Shown here in pieces: positions 1 to 11,863 of a DNA stretch of 64,000 nt (position 1 is its first letter; every line of letters starts with the position of its first letter). Both the position numbers and the translations under genes were made by a program. Source of the DNA: Penicillium oxalicum (taxonomy: Eukaryota; Ascomycota; Eurotiomycetes; Eurotiales; Aspergillaceae); the NCBI RefSeq assembly GCF_001723175.1, contig NC_064650.1, positions 4,898,001 to 4,962,000 on the forward strand. Reading direction: 5' to 3'. The notes beneath the pieces are model-generated. The model searched no databases and had not been told where the DNA came from. It saw only the letters and a list, made by a program, of their open reading frames with translations.

Positions 1-1202
1 AAGGAATGTGATTCACCCGCCACGGTCTCGGCATGCACACATCTAGTGACTAGCTGGAGTGCATGGTATTTGGCTTCTTCAACAACTGCCACAGAAGTAA
101 GTTCATCTCGGAAATAGCGTGAAATTCCAGCCACAAGATCACTGACCTCGTGTAGACACACTGCGCCACTAAAACGGCCTGCAACGGGCAGAACACTGTG
201 GTCACAAAAACTGCTGGTGCCCCGGAGTGCTCGGTTGGCTCGGATTACTGGAGCTCGATAATGAAAACCGACGAAGATTACGATACCACAATCAACGGGC
301 ATGCAATCCCGAGTGTGTATGCCCCAACAGATTCACCGGATTACGATGGTTCGAGATTCACCATCACAGCATTCGGGTTCAATGGCACCATGTCGATTTC
401 ATCCACCAGCACAGAAACCACTTCATCGACCACAACGACCTCGATTGAAGTTCCGCCTTCAGCAGAGGCCACTTGTACCGTTTCGTAAGTATCCTTTCGT
501 GTGCTATGTTGCCTAGTTTCGTTGCCTATATCTTTACAAGGCAAAATTCCGCTATCAAGTCAAGGTCGTTGGGAAGAAACTGATGAGCATAGTTACGACT
601 TGTATTTCATAGAGGTTACGATCGAAGGCATTAAAGGCTGGGCCGAAGATGGCGGCACGAAGCTGCACGATGAAGAAAAGGGATGCGGCGCTATGACAGG
701 CTGGCAATGGTCTGAGGCTCGTGACGGAAGCCTTCCGGAGGCCTACTTCCTATTACCTCTTTTCATCAAGAGCGGCTGTGTCGAGCGGGCTATAGTCTCG
801 GCGGGCGGGCCAAAAATATCCTGTGCGAGAGTATCGAACGATATCGAGAAGCGATCTACTGCTGCTGAGCTTGGACTGCCCGAATCATCGTCTGCAGGGA
901 TTCAGGAGATGACACTCAACGACGGCCTGGGGACTGCACCAACGAACAGCACGACTGACATAAAACCAGCTCCCGTGTATACACCTCAATCATGGGGTAC
1001 TGGTAACACTGTGATTCTTACTACGACAGTCGAAGTTATTGTCAAACACCCATACACGACTGGTATCGTCCTTGATGCTGAGGGGGAATGGACAATGGGG
1101 ACGAATTTATCAACCGAGGCAACTCCGACTTCAACAGACAGTGGGTCAAACAAGCAGCGGTCCGCCTTGCCGATCCAGACCTCTTCCACATTGGGGACCT
1201 AG
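1..1202 (+). CDS. 3' part of a Ser/Thr-rich, probably secreted protein with a conserved Cys-containing C-terminal domain (5' end outside window)
   Basis: Three exons can be read: 1-96, 156-484 and 560-1202. The introns are 97-155 (GTAAGT...TAG) and 485-559 (GTAAGT...AAG). The second acceptor was chosen because it is the only one that keeps frame into exon 3. The visible protein is rich in Thr/Ser with scattered Cys, as in cell-wall or extracellular proteins. It then has a block with GCGAMTGWQW at about 710 and GCVERAIVSAGGPKISC at about 775-830, followed by another Ser/Thr-rich tail and a TAG stop at 1200-1202. The Cys-rich block looks like tails I associate with some fungal GH18 (class V) chitinases, but no catalytic domain lies inside the window, so the function is not assigned. 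It converges on the creB homologue. The reading frame is well supported and the identity is weak. Confidence 0.65.
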
Positions 1203-1775
1203 AGCATATACACCATCGGCACAGCTTCTGGATTAGCCTCCAGGCGGATATTTCAAGGTTGAACGAGCTCGGGTGTGGATTGAACAAGATTTAATATTTT
1301 CATAGAATTGAGATACGTAAAAGTTCTCTGGATTTGTGTCTGCGTGAAGCTTGAGATCTCTGTACAATAGCATGGGTCTACGTAGGTAACTAGTCCAGGG
1401 CATCCCCTGAATATTGAACAAGGTTGAATGAGAGAAAGAAAAAAGAATTGTGATTCCCAACTGTATAGAGCCAAGACGATTCTGCTCTGATCTGGTGATG
1501 AACAAACCCACCGATGGCTGCCAGCTGGGTATTCAAAACTCGAAACCCCAAGGGCGATGCTGATCGAGGTGAGGGGCCATCCGGCTGACAGTGAGTTACA
1601 TATGTGAGGATTCGTGAGTCTGTGAAGGGGTATCGAAGAGAGTTGGTGGGGGTTTGGTGGTAGTGGTGATGGTGGTGACCATGAAGAAGGGGACAACTAG
1701 AAAGCCTGGAAATGATGCGAGCGATTGCCAAAAAAAAAAAAAAAGCTTGGTAGAGTACAAGATGAAAGTCGTCAA
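1203..1775. other. Convergent intergenic region between the partial secreted-protein gene and creB
   Basis: This holds the 3' ends of two convergent genes. It contains a 15-nt A run at 1730-1744 and a GGTGGT-rich patch at about 1648-1680. Reading frames here are short and do not resemble known proteins, so no gene is called. Confidence 0.6.
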
Positions 1776-4344
1776 TCATGACGTCTTTCTGAAGCTGAGA
1801 GACCGCCATCGGTGTGTATGGCCAGCCTTCTCGTTTCTAATCTCCTTCACCTCCTTGAGAATCGGAGGAGTCATCGTCACACGCGAAGCCAGTGATGGCC
1901 GGGAACCCGGCGACGCATCTTTCGGTGACAGAGGATCTCGAGGCGAAAAGGGCTCCGGGTCCGTCGTCGCCGCGTCTTCGCTGACTGGGGTCTCGGGTAC
2001 CGTCAGCGGCGCCAGGTCTGACACGGAGCCACGGGAATCCTTATCCTTGCTGAGACGGTGACTCAGACTCCGGCTGCCACGTCGAAGGAAATTGAAGCTG
2101 GATGACTTGCGCGGGGAGCCATTCTCGCCTTGATCGGACGGCGCATCCGCCTTGCTCGCCTCAATTGCACGTCGCAGTTCGTCCGCTTCCCGCTTGACGT
2201 CCAGCTGGTGCTGCAGTTCGACCTCTTTGCGGCGGGCCTTTTCGCTCTTCTCCCGCTCCTTTTCCGCTGCTCGACGTTCCTTCTCCTCTCGGGCCTTTTC
2301 CTTCTTCGATTGCACATCGCTCTTTTTCGCCGTCAGGATCGGCAGTCGCTCATCTGGCACCGGCGGCAGGGGGGCCTGAGATGGCAGCACATGGTGCTGG
2401 TGAGAAGATGCATCGGATTCGGCCTGCTCATAATGAGGCTCCAGCTGGGGTGCCGTTGTCGTCTTACTGATAGGGAGAAGGCGGTGTGGCTCGTCGGAGG
2501 GGATGTAACTGGCACTGTGGACTTGCATTAGATTGTTGGGCGATGCCAAGTACCCGTTGGACTTTCCCAGGTCACCGGTCTCGACGGCCGCCGCCGCTGC
2601 GGCAGCCGCCGCACCCGTCGCGGCATCCTCCTGTGCCTGTTCTCGCATCACAGCTTCGAGCGTCGTTTCTTGATAAAAGAGCACGTAGGCGCAAGCCAGG
2701 CCTGGTTTGTCCCCGAAGAAATTGCGAACGTAGTTTTTGTCGACCGGTTCGACCAATTCGTCGTCAAAGAGCAACCAGCCACGATCCTCCGTCTTAATAA
2801 TTGCCACGTAATGACCATGGTACGGCCCACCGCCAATGTGAACCACGACGGCGTACAGCTCATACAGCCGATCGGGATCCTCTGCATCGTCCGTGGTATT
2901 AAACAGACGCAGATGGTAAGGGTAGACGACCCGGTGGAAGAGCTTTTGTAGTCGCTGCAGGTCCTCGGTGTATTTGAAGCGTTTCAGATGGAGAGCCAAC
3001 ACCCGTGGCAGACGCTTGATCTTCATGCGCTTCTCGGCCTCTTGCAGACCACCGCAGTTGTCGCAGTGGAATTTGTTGCGCTCGCAGAGCATCTCCTCGG
3101 CGGAAAACTTTCGCAGACAGGCCGTGACGGAAGAGTGCTGTTCCAGATCGACGGACAAGTCCAAGAAGACTTCGTCGCGCTGTGAGACCTTCTCACAGGT
3201 CAGGCACTTGGTCTCGGAGGTCAACGTTCCCTCAAAGAGCTCATGCACCCATCTCGTTGTGTTGGGTGACTTGGTGCCGCTGTGTTGGTGATCGTGCCGA
3301 GGGACTCGGCGCTTTCCGATGGGGGTGGGGGGATGGCCTTGTCACTGAAGGCCTGTTTCGTCGCCTCCGCCTCCACATTCGCCACGACTTCATTGAGCAG
3401 CAAGTTCAAGAACTCGTGGGCATCCTGATGCATGGCGGTCCGGAACATCTCGTGCTCCCGGCGCAAGACCTCCAGGAACTGCTGTGGTCGAGTCACGCCA
3501 ATGCGCGTCTGACTGGCGACAAGTGACTCAAAGATGTCCTTGAGCGACGTGAACAGAGACTCAGACATGCCATAGCTCTCCGCATTGCTCTTAGTGTCCA
3601 TCAATGGCAAGGTCTGGAGCGCGACCTTTTTCTTGTACTCGGGTGAATCTTTGTCTTCGGGCTTCTGCGGCTGATTTGGAGTGACGCCCGCTTGGCGCGC
3701 CGACGGCGCCGATGCGGCTGCCTTCTGCTTGGCCGCCAGGGCCTCGGCTTCGAGGTGCGCGTTGGGGTTTTGGAATTTGAGATTCTGAGCCATGGCCGCC
3801 TCGAGGGTCTCAACCGGGGTCCGCTGCGGGTAGTTGATCACGGCCTCGCGGAAGGGAACGGAGTAATAGAGGCACTGCAGAATGGAGTTACAGTAGCACG
3901 TATTTCCATACTATCGTATCGTATCCGAGCGCGACGGTCAGCAGTGGTCGTCTTCACAAAAGGTTGGTCCGACGTTCAGCGAAGGGTATTCGATGAATGG
4001 GAAGTCGGGATATCTTACATTCTCCATGCCGAAGAACTTGTCACTCCCGTCACCCCGGATCGGGCCCATGTCCTGCAGACGCTTTTCTAGAGGGGATATT
4101 TGTGGCGTTTGAAGGTCCTTCTTTGGCGCGGGCGCGGGCGCAAGATTGGTGGGAGCCTGCGGGAGCCCGTGGTCAGTCTCACGTTTGCGGTGGGCGTGTC
4201 TCCGTCCAACAAGACATACAGTCACGAGGGGGCGGGTGACTGAAGGGACTTGATCTCGCGGTTGTACCGCCTTGGAGGAGGAATGATGCACGAGGTGCAA
4301 TGACTTACCCCATTGCCGCGGCGAGGCGAAAAGAGCCCCTTCAT
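1776..4344 (-). CDS. creB: Ubiquitin-specific protease, CreB/USP12-46 type, with an apparent frameshift
   Basis: Minus-strand exons are 4344-4309, 4156-4019 and 3910-1776; introns are 4157-4308 and 3911-4018. The start is the ATG at 4344, giving a 12-codon exon ending at a GTAAGT donor. The product would be about 770 residues, the usual CreB size. The Cys box ([16 protein letters not shown]) lies near residue 60. Two CXXC pairs (CLTC, CDNC) fit the zinc-binding fingers and [10 protein letters not shown] is the His box. A Lys/Glu/Arg-rich coiled coil at about 2130-2330 and a Ser/Pro-rich tail follow, as in Aspergillus CreB. Family knowledge: CreB removes ubiquitin and with CreC supports carbon catabolite repression. 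Odd point: the frame before about 3341 and after about 3260 differ by one missing base and no GT-AG intron reconciles them, so it is a sequence error or a damaged allele. Confidence 0.88.
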
Positions 4345-7300
4345 GATGGACGTGTGTCGAGGGTGGCAGGCGGCAGCATGAAGCGGCAAGGTAGACCACT
4401 ACTAAGGGCCGCTCCAGTGGAGCATGAGCGATCGAGCACAATGACCGAAAGACCGATGAAAGGTGGGTTGCGCGATCTTTCTTTCTTTTTTTTTTTTCTA
4501 TTTTGGGCTTTGCAAGGGTTGGGATAGAAAGGAGTGTGGGCGTGACGGAGTGCGAGAGGTAGATGGAGTGGTGAGAAGGGAAAGGATGCGGGTTGAGAAG
4601 AGTTCCGATCGGGGGGAAAGTCAGAGTCAAGAATCAGGAACGTTGAGTTTCGTGGAGACGGGTGACTGGAGAGAGGTGGTCCGGGGAAGGCCAAGGCGGA
4701 AGTGTCCAGAAGCCGAGCCTGGCGATTACGCAGGAACCAGTCAAGAAGGCGAGCGAGAGAGGGGGGGAGGAGCGGGGACGGTTTCGTAGGTTGGGGCGGG
4801 GGAGAGAAAGACGAGAGAAGCGATAGAAGCGTGGAGGAGACGGAGAAGAGACGAGAACAGTTGCCGGGTAATTGAGAGCCGCCGGGGTCGAGAGAAAAAG
4901 ACCGCGCCCAGCCCCAAAAGCAATGGAGGCTGCGGTTGGCGCAAACCCCAACCGAGAGAACCCTTTGCGATGGTGGCGCCCGGATGTCCGCCAGGAGTAA
5001 CTCAAGAACGGAGGAATGAGGTAGAAGAGCCGACGACCGATGGAGGAGAAAGAAAAACAAAAAAAAACAAGGCGTCCGGCACGGCGGTAGCGGAGCGGAG
5101 TTCAGGAGAAAACTGGAGCGTGTCGACAGCAACATAAGTGATGAGCGACAGGAGATCAAAGAGAGACAGCGAAAAGACTACTAATGGTAGAGGCTGGTCA
5201 TCTCCATCGTCGAACGCAATGGGTCTCCAAGGGAATTCGACTTGGAAAGGACAGTCCAACACAGAACATTATTACCTGGGGGGAGCCGACCAACCCGACA
5301 CTGTACAGCTTCCACTAAACCCAGTCTACTGTAAGCTACTGGTACCAGTCCTTCCTAATGTTGGTACACAACCTCAAGGTTCCATAATGAGACACATGCT
5401 CATGGGTATTACTGCGGCAGAAGTGTAATTGAGTAATAATCCAGCACAGGGATACAAGAAGTGCCTTCACGACCGTGGCTACCAGAGGGGTACTGTTCAA
5501 GGCTTCTTGACTCTGTGTTGATCAGAGTGCACTCGATAAACGATAGTCTCTCTATATAGTAATGCGACCGTGACCGTCATTATTTCAGAGTCCACAATCA
5601 TTCCAGGAATGATGGATGGACCCCACATACTGCACAGTCGACAGGCCTGTGTCGCACGACTACCTAGGTGCACGCATCAGGCAGGGGGACCACCCGATTG
5701 AATGGTCGACCTTGCGCCGACCAGACGGGGGTCACCACTAATCTGGCGATGCACATGGAGCAATGTTGGATAGGCCTCTCCCACAGGACCTGGTACGAGG
5801 AGAAGCAGCAAGAATGGAAGGCCAAGTACCCAATTTGGGGGGGAAAAAGAAACATTGTCCTAGGGATGGATACATGAACGAAGGTTCTGAACTATATTTC
5901 TGTAATGCCAATCTCCTCTTCCACCTCGACAGCTTGGTATGTACCGTGCGCGGAGACATCCAAAGAGTCCCTTTGGATCTGGTGGAACACCTCTTTGGGA
6001 TATCTCTCAAGCACCGAGGGGACTAGGCGATATTCCAATTCATCTGGGACAAATGAGGGCAAAGGTCAGAAAAACGTCTGCCGGTACATGAACCACCAAT
6101 ATCAAGTGATCGGCATGATTGTCTCTCCGGCAGTCCAGGGCCGCAGACACGCTCGAGCCACGTGGAGGTGGCAAACAAAAGCCGGGAGCCAATCGCCGAC
6201 TTTCCAGTCTCACGGAGTCGATGCGACCAGACGCCGCAAGAGAAAGGCATTTTCTCGACTCACACCCTCCCCGAGTTATCTAACAGTGGTTGTCGGATGG
6301 TGACCTCAATTGACAGCACAGGATCAACGCACGGATCAAAGTCCTCGACGCTACGGGGCCTAGCTCCAACCAGACATGACGGGGCGATAAACATGGATGA
6401 ACTCGAGCGAATTATGTCATCGGACAGGAGGGGGCCGTTGAAGGTGCATGGAATGTTCCACACTCCCCACTCCACCGCAGTCCCCAACCACGAACCCCAA
6501 GTCAGTATGTGATATCCCCATAGTCCATGCACGAAGGTGACGGTGCACATGCGATTTATGGTCATCAAAGATCTCTTGAAATTGACATTCCTTTTCATCT
6601 GCCCACACCCGAGACTGCGCAGTGAATCTCATGGGGAAAACAGCTGGAGGTCACCCTTAAGGTGGACGGAGTCACCGGATCAAGGCTTACTCATCCACAG
6701 AATGGTCACGTGGAAACGGCTGCTGTCGTCGCATAGGTCCACGGGTTGTAGGCAAATGAACTCACGCGACCTCCTAACAGATAGAGGCTGTCTGAAAGTG
6801 ACCAGTCAAGATTCTGAATCTTTCATTCCATGTCATTAAGGCATGAAGGCTACTGGTGCCCCTGTGGGAAGTTGTTATGCAAGCGCTCTCAACCCCAGGT
6901 GATGGCGCTTGTTCTTGAGTCAAGCATGATTGGCGGAAGCTCCACAGATACACTCCTTGACCATGTGCTCGACCCTTCGCAGGGAGTAATTCCATGACCA
7001 ATGGGCCCAGAGATGTGGAGTGAATGTGGATCCGTAGACCAGCACAGCCCGAAAAAGGTAAGATCGACCATGTCCCGGAATAAGATTCAGTAAGAGGAGT
7101 GTAGTTGTGTACAGACACATCACTCCGACTTACTCGACGATCATTCCAGTATCATTTCAGGCCAAAGACTTCCTGAAGATTTCGTGGCTCTTTGTGGATA
7201 AACATATGGCTAATGAGCGATGTTCACCTAGTCATGGTACTGCCCAGATCACTCTTTATGGAGACTCCAGTCGCGACCTTAGAAGATTCCCATATCGCCA

Positions 7301-9643
7301 CGTGAGGTCAATGCTCCCAACTGGCCAATCCATCTATTAGCAGTACCTATGTACGTACTAATGTGAGTATCCTCCCGACGATAAATGCATTGGGAGCTAC
7401 CCAACTTTGAGAAGAAACCTGTCGAGAGGAGGTAACCAGGCTCGACAATAGTATCTATCTCCTGATCTAGCTGTGGGTACTACTCACTACGAAAAACAAA
7501 AAAGATATATCTACTTAGCGGGGAGAAGCCAAGCTCTTGTGCCTCCTGGAGATGACAGCCTTGCGTAGAACATGCCCATCTGGGGGTGGCGACTGATGCA
7601 AGGCCTCCCCGCTTGGCTGGTGGCGGGGGGCGGCGTGTGCGCTTAAACCTGACAGGCGTCGGTGTCGATCATTGCGGACAAATAGAGCGCATGCCTGACT
7701 TTAGGACTGAGGTTTATGAGCAGATACATGTAAATACGTATCTGGCAGACATGGAATCTCATCGACTCTAGCCATCGTCACGGTCAAACCGGTACCAAGG
7801 CCAATTGCCAAGGTCCAGACGAATCTCAAGCTCTGAACGATCGGGAAGTAGTGCTTTCATCATATTTCAAATTCTTCTCCTGGTAGCCATCATAGAAACC
7901 CACTGGATCTCTCCTCCTTACATGCACGAAGTTGGAGCTTAAAAATGCAAATGAACATTGAAATTACCATCACCCATGGTCGTGCCTTCACCACATACTA
8001 ATTTGGGTGATTGCCAAACGATGCCTAGTCATCTACTCGTATACAATGCATTTCCTTCCAAACGAATGTCCCTATACTTTACACGCCGATTGAGCGAGCT
8101 CAGATAAACGTCCGTATCTCTTCTCGTCAGTTTGCAGTATAGTCCACTGTCGTCTCACGGTGCGGACGATTTTTATTGCTCCGACGAGCATGCTGGATGC
8201 CCAGTGTGAAGCTTTGTATGAGCGGGTTCGAGGCCTTAAGGTTGAGACTATGAATACTGCGCCATCTGTCAATTATACAACTAGTAAGTATACCTACCTC
8301 TTAGAAATGGAGGTCTCTCTGTACCCGCGGTTCAACGTGAGATATACATCATTTGAGTCATGTTACTCGTAGAAAGGAACATACCGAGCAAGCCCACACA
8401 ACTGTGCGAGGTTCAAAGCTTCATGTTTCGTACCCAATTATTCAATTCATGTCCCCTTGTCCTATCTTAGTATTTCCATAGCATATTAGAGGCCTTCTCA
8501 GATCATTGACGGCATCGGGGGTGGAGAGCTCCCGGTGTCTTGAGGAGTCGGCAGTAAGTACCTGATCCTGAAAGCATTGCAAATGAAATGATTCGGTCAA
8601 ATACAAATAATCCGAGCCCTGCTTCACTCAGCACTTCGAGTGAAGGGATCTTGATGGCACCTGCAGTTTATATCTGACTGGTAAGGTACCTACTTGGATG
8701 GCTCAGCTCGGCCGCAGAGGCTCACCATTAATAAGTGGAACTTAGGTAGATCGGCACATAGTAGGAGGACGTCTACATATAGAGGCCATATAGGCAGAAT
8801 TGTATATTCAAAGAGAAGAGCTCCAAAAACCAGAGTACTTTTGGGTAAATTCAATATTTCTGGAAAGTGGCTGAGAAGTCACAGCGGACCAAGGATGGTC
8901 AAGATGGACGATTAAGTTCGATGGGTCTGGATTTTTTATGGGGAAAAAATGCTAGGGCGTCCATGACCTGGCAATGCACAATTAAAGTAGCGGCATATTC
9001 ATTTTGAAATTCTATTGCTCCAATAAAGTGACGTTGTTAGACTGTCAGAGCGAGCATGTACTGTGCAGGCGTAAAAACACAACGACATGTAGACCAAGCC
9101 TTGACGAATGTTCGTTTAGGTTGTTGTACACCTAACTTCCAACGCAATTCATGGATGTCACGGGCATTTCTCACCTGGGATCAAAGGTAGCACAGCCAGA
9201 GAGTCATGCCTGAACACTGGAAATACTGCACCTGGCTACTCATATTAGACAATATCTTGGTCAACGTCAGCAACGTCATACAAGGCAGGAGGTGGAATCG
9301 AGGCATCGTATCTCGGAAAAACTCACGGAGAAACCACCTCACCACGGAAAGAAGGCCCGAAAGGACCAAATTTGGCAACCGAATCAAATCATCAACAAGA
9401 TCGCAAAGAAAAAGCGTCTATGACGTGCCTTCGTGTGTCCCTACGCTCGACACGACGAGCTGTGGCCGATTCATCCAAAGCGGCTTCTTCAATTTGCGTG
9501 ACTCATCTGCCAGCCCAACGGCAACGTGCCGCCGCCTCGAATCAAATTTGTCTCCGAGCCCCCACCATCCCCCACCACTCAATTCTCCCCGCCGCACTCG
9601 TTCCTTCACCACGATTCCTCACCTCGCTGCGAAGATCGACACA
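4345..9643. other. Long gene-free stretch between creB and HTS1 (divergent promoters)
   Basis: The part next to creB (4345-5000) is strongly C/T-rich on the minus strand, as expected for a fungal 5' leader or core promoter. From about 5270 to 9200 I see only short reading frames with no family resemblance, codon pattern or splice logic, and no transposon ends. The last part, about 9200-9643, belongs to the HTS1 leader. It includes a possible mitochondrial presequence frame starting at 9420. Confidence 0.55.
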
Positions 9644-11270
9644 ATGGGCAAGGATAAGGGACCTACATTCACCCTCAAGACCCCCAAGGGCACCAAGGAT
9701 TGGTCCGGCTCCGACGCCATCCTCCGAGACCGAATCTTCACGACCATCAGTAACGTCTTCAAGCGCCACGGCGGCACGGCCCTCGATACACCCGTCTTTG
9801 AGCTGCGTGAAATCCTGGCTGGGAAATATGGCGAGGACTCAAAGCTCATCTACGACCTGCAGGATCAGGGTGGTGAGATTTGCTCGTTGCGCTACGACCT
9901 GACTGTTCCCTTCGCTCGCTGGCTGGCGATGAACCCGGAAGTTCGCAGCATCAAGCGCTATCACATCGCCAAGGTCTACCGTCGAGACCAGCCTGCTGTG
10001 AGCAAGGGCCGCATGCGTGAATTCTACCAATGCGACTTTGATATTGCTGGTGCATTCGACCCCATGGTTCCCGATGCGGAGGTGATGCGTATCGTGAGCG
10101 AGGTCTTTGAGGAGCTTGGCTGGGGTGGTCGCTACACTGTTAAGATCAACCACCGCAAGATCCTCGATGGTGTATTCCAGGTCTGTGGTGTCCCCGAGGA
10201 CAAGATTCGCCCGATCTCCAGCGCCGTCGACAAATTGGACAAGATGCCCTGGGCGGACGTGCGCAAGGAAATGGTGGACGACAAGGGCCTCGATGGTGCC
10301 GCGGCGGACCTCATCGAGACATACGTCATGAACAAGGGTGGCCGAGAGTTGCTGGACAAGCTGCTCCAGGACGAGAGGCTTACCGCCAACGCCTCCGCCA
10401 AGGCTGGTCTTGAAGACATGGCCTTGTTGATGGATTACCTGGAGGCCTTCAACGTCCTGGACAAGATCTCGTTCGACATGTCTCTCGCTCGCGGTCTTGA
10501 CTACTATACTGGCGTGATTTATGAAGTCGTCACCGAGGGCTCCGCCCCTGCTGTGCAGGCTGATACCGCCGAGGCTGAGAAGCTCAAGAAGTCCAGTAAA
10601 AAGAGCAAGTCCAAGAACGGCGACGACGAGGACCGATCAGACGACCCCACGCTCGGCGTCGGCAGTGTCGCCGCCGGTGGACGCTACGATAATCTCGTGG
10701 GCATGTTCCAGCCCAAGGCTCAGATTCCTTGCGTCGGTATCTCGTTCGGCGTTGACCGAATCTTCTCCATCACCAAGGCTCGCCTCGAACGTGAGCAGAA
10801 CGCCAAGCCTCTTCGCAAAAGCGAAGTTGACGTCCTTGTCATGGCCTTTGGCGGTAAGGGCTTCACTGGTATGCTCAAGGAGCGCATGGAGATCTGCCAG
10901 AAGCTGTGGAGTGCCGGTATCAAGGTAAGCAAGCACTACCAGTCGTCAAAAGATTCTACCCGCCACTTTTTCCCCCGCTAATTTTCTTCCCTAGGCCGAG
11001 TTCTCCTACAAGGCCAAACCCAAGCCTCAGCAGCAGTTCAAGGCTGCCGAGGACGGTGGCATTCCATTTGGTATCATTATCGGTGAAGATGAGCTCGCTG
11101 CCGGCAAGGTCAAGATCAAGGAAATGGGTCTGGACAAGGACCACCCTGAGAAGGAAGGCGTCGACGTTGAGCTGGCCAATCTGATTCCCGAAGTACAAGC
11201 TCGCCTTGCCAAGAAACAGGATGGCTCTGTGATCAGCCTGTCTCAGCAACTGCAGGATGTCCAGGTCTGA
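9644..11270 (+). CDS. HTS1: Histidyl-tRNA synthetase (class II)
   Basis: The exons are 9644-10924 and 10995-11270, with intron 10925-10994 (GTAAGC...CTAG), giving 518 residues. Class II motif 2 is visible ([13 protein letters not shown], then [15 protein letters not shown]). The histidine motif [10 protein letters not shown], motif 3 ([10 protein letters not shown]) and a C-terminal anticodon-binding domain follow. A Lys/Asp-rich linker at about 10573-10650 is typical of eukaryotic inserts. It charges tRNA-His with histidine. The ATG at 9644 gives the cytosolic form; the same frame stays open upstream to 9206 but that extension does not look like a targeting peptide. A frame starting at the ATG at 9420 has an Arg/Ser/Thr-rich mitochondrial-presequence look, but it is out of frame by one base. 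In fungi one gene usually serves both compartments. Confidence 0.95.
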
Positions 11271-11863
11271 TCCTTTACATTTTCTTTTTCAAAAAAAGAT
11301 TTTCCTTGGTATATCAAAAGTGAATGACTGGGCGTTTCATCTTCTCTTTTTCTTATCTCTTCCCTACGATGTTGTATTTTTTTGGTTCCTTTTTTTCTGT
11401 GGTCCATTGCACATTTTTGGCTGGCCATGTCACCATCTTCTAGCATCTTTGGCTCTCTTTTTTTCTGTCTCCATTTGATGTATAGACTCAACCTCTTATT
11501 TTTCTCCGTTATGTTCTGGGAGTTCCTCACGCTTTCTCCCCTGAAATCCTTGGCCATCATTCTGCTCCCCTTCCCCTGGCGATAGAAACTCTTGAGGTAC
11601 ACTACACATCGGCTTTGACGATTTGCCTTGGAAATGTTTCCCTTGCCTACCTACGCAGTTCGCACAAGTGGAGCAGTTGCATGACAGACTGGTCCCGTTG
11701 ATGATGTATGCTCCAGGACCGGTTTGAAAAGACACAGAGAACGACCTCAAAATAGAAAGGGGGGGGGGGGGGGGTGACTGCATCGCCAGGATGGGAAAGA
11801 AGAGGAACTAGATGTACATATAAGATTAGAGGGCATATATTAATACAGAGTCGCCAAAGCGCT
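11271..11863. other. Convergent intergenic region HTS1/COQ6
   Basis: T-rich 3' untranslated-type sequence on the plus strand (about 11275-11520), a 16-nt G tract at 11759-11774 and an AT-rich patch near 11815-11845. No gene seen. Confidence 0.6.
11759..11774 (+). repeat. Poly-G tract, 16 nt
   Basis: An uninterrupted run of 16 G lies in the HTS1/COQ6 convergent region. Runs like this are unstable and error-prone in assemblies. Confidence 0.95.

Noticed and set aside
3270..3388. Possible intron in creB using weak donors at 3388, 3385 or 3376 and the AAG acceptor ending at 3270
   Set aside because: It restores frame, but would delete the conserved VEAEA segment, and the donors are poor; a missing base explains the data better.
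6162..6512. 116-codon plus-strand frame between creB and HTS1
   Set aside because: No conserved-looking blocks or introns, and overlapping frames on the other strand are equally long.
9206..9643. In-frame N-terminal extension of HTS1 back to 9206
   Set aside because: The extension is long, His/Asn-rich and not presequence-like. The conserved protein begins at 9644, so this is taken as untranslated leader.
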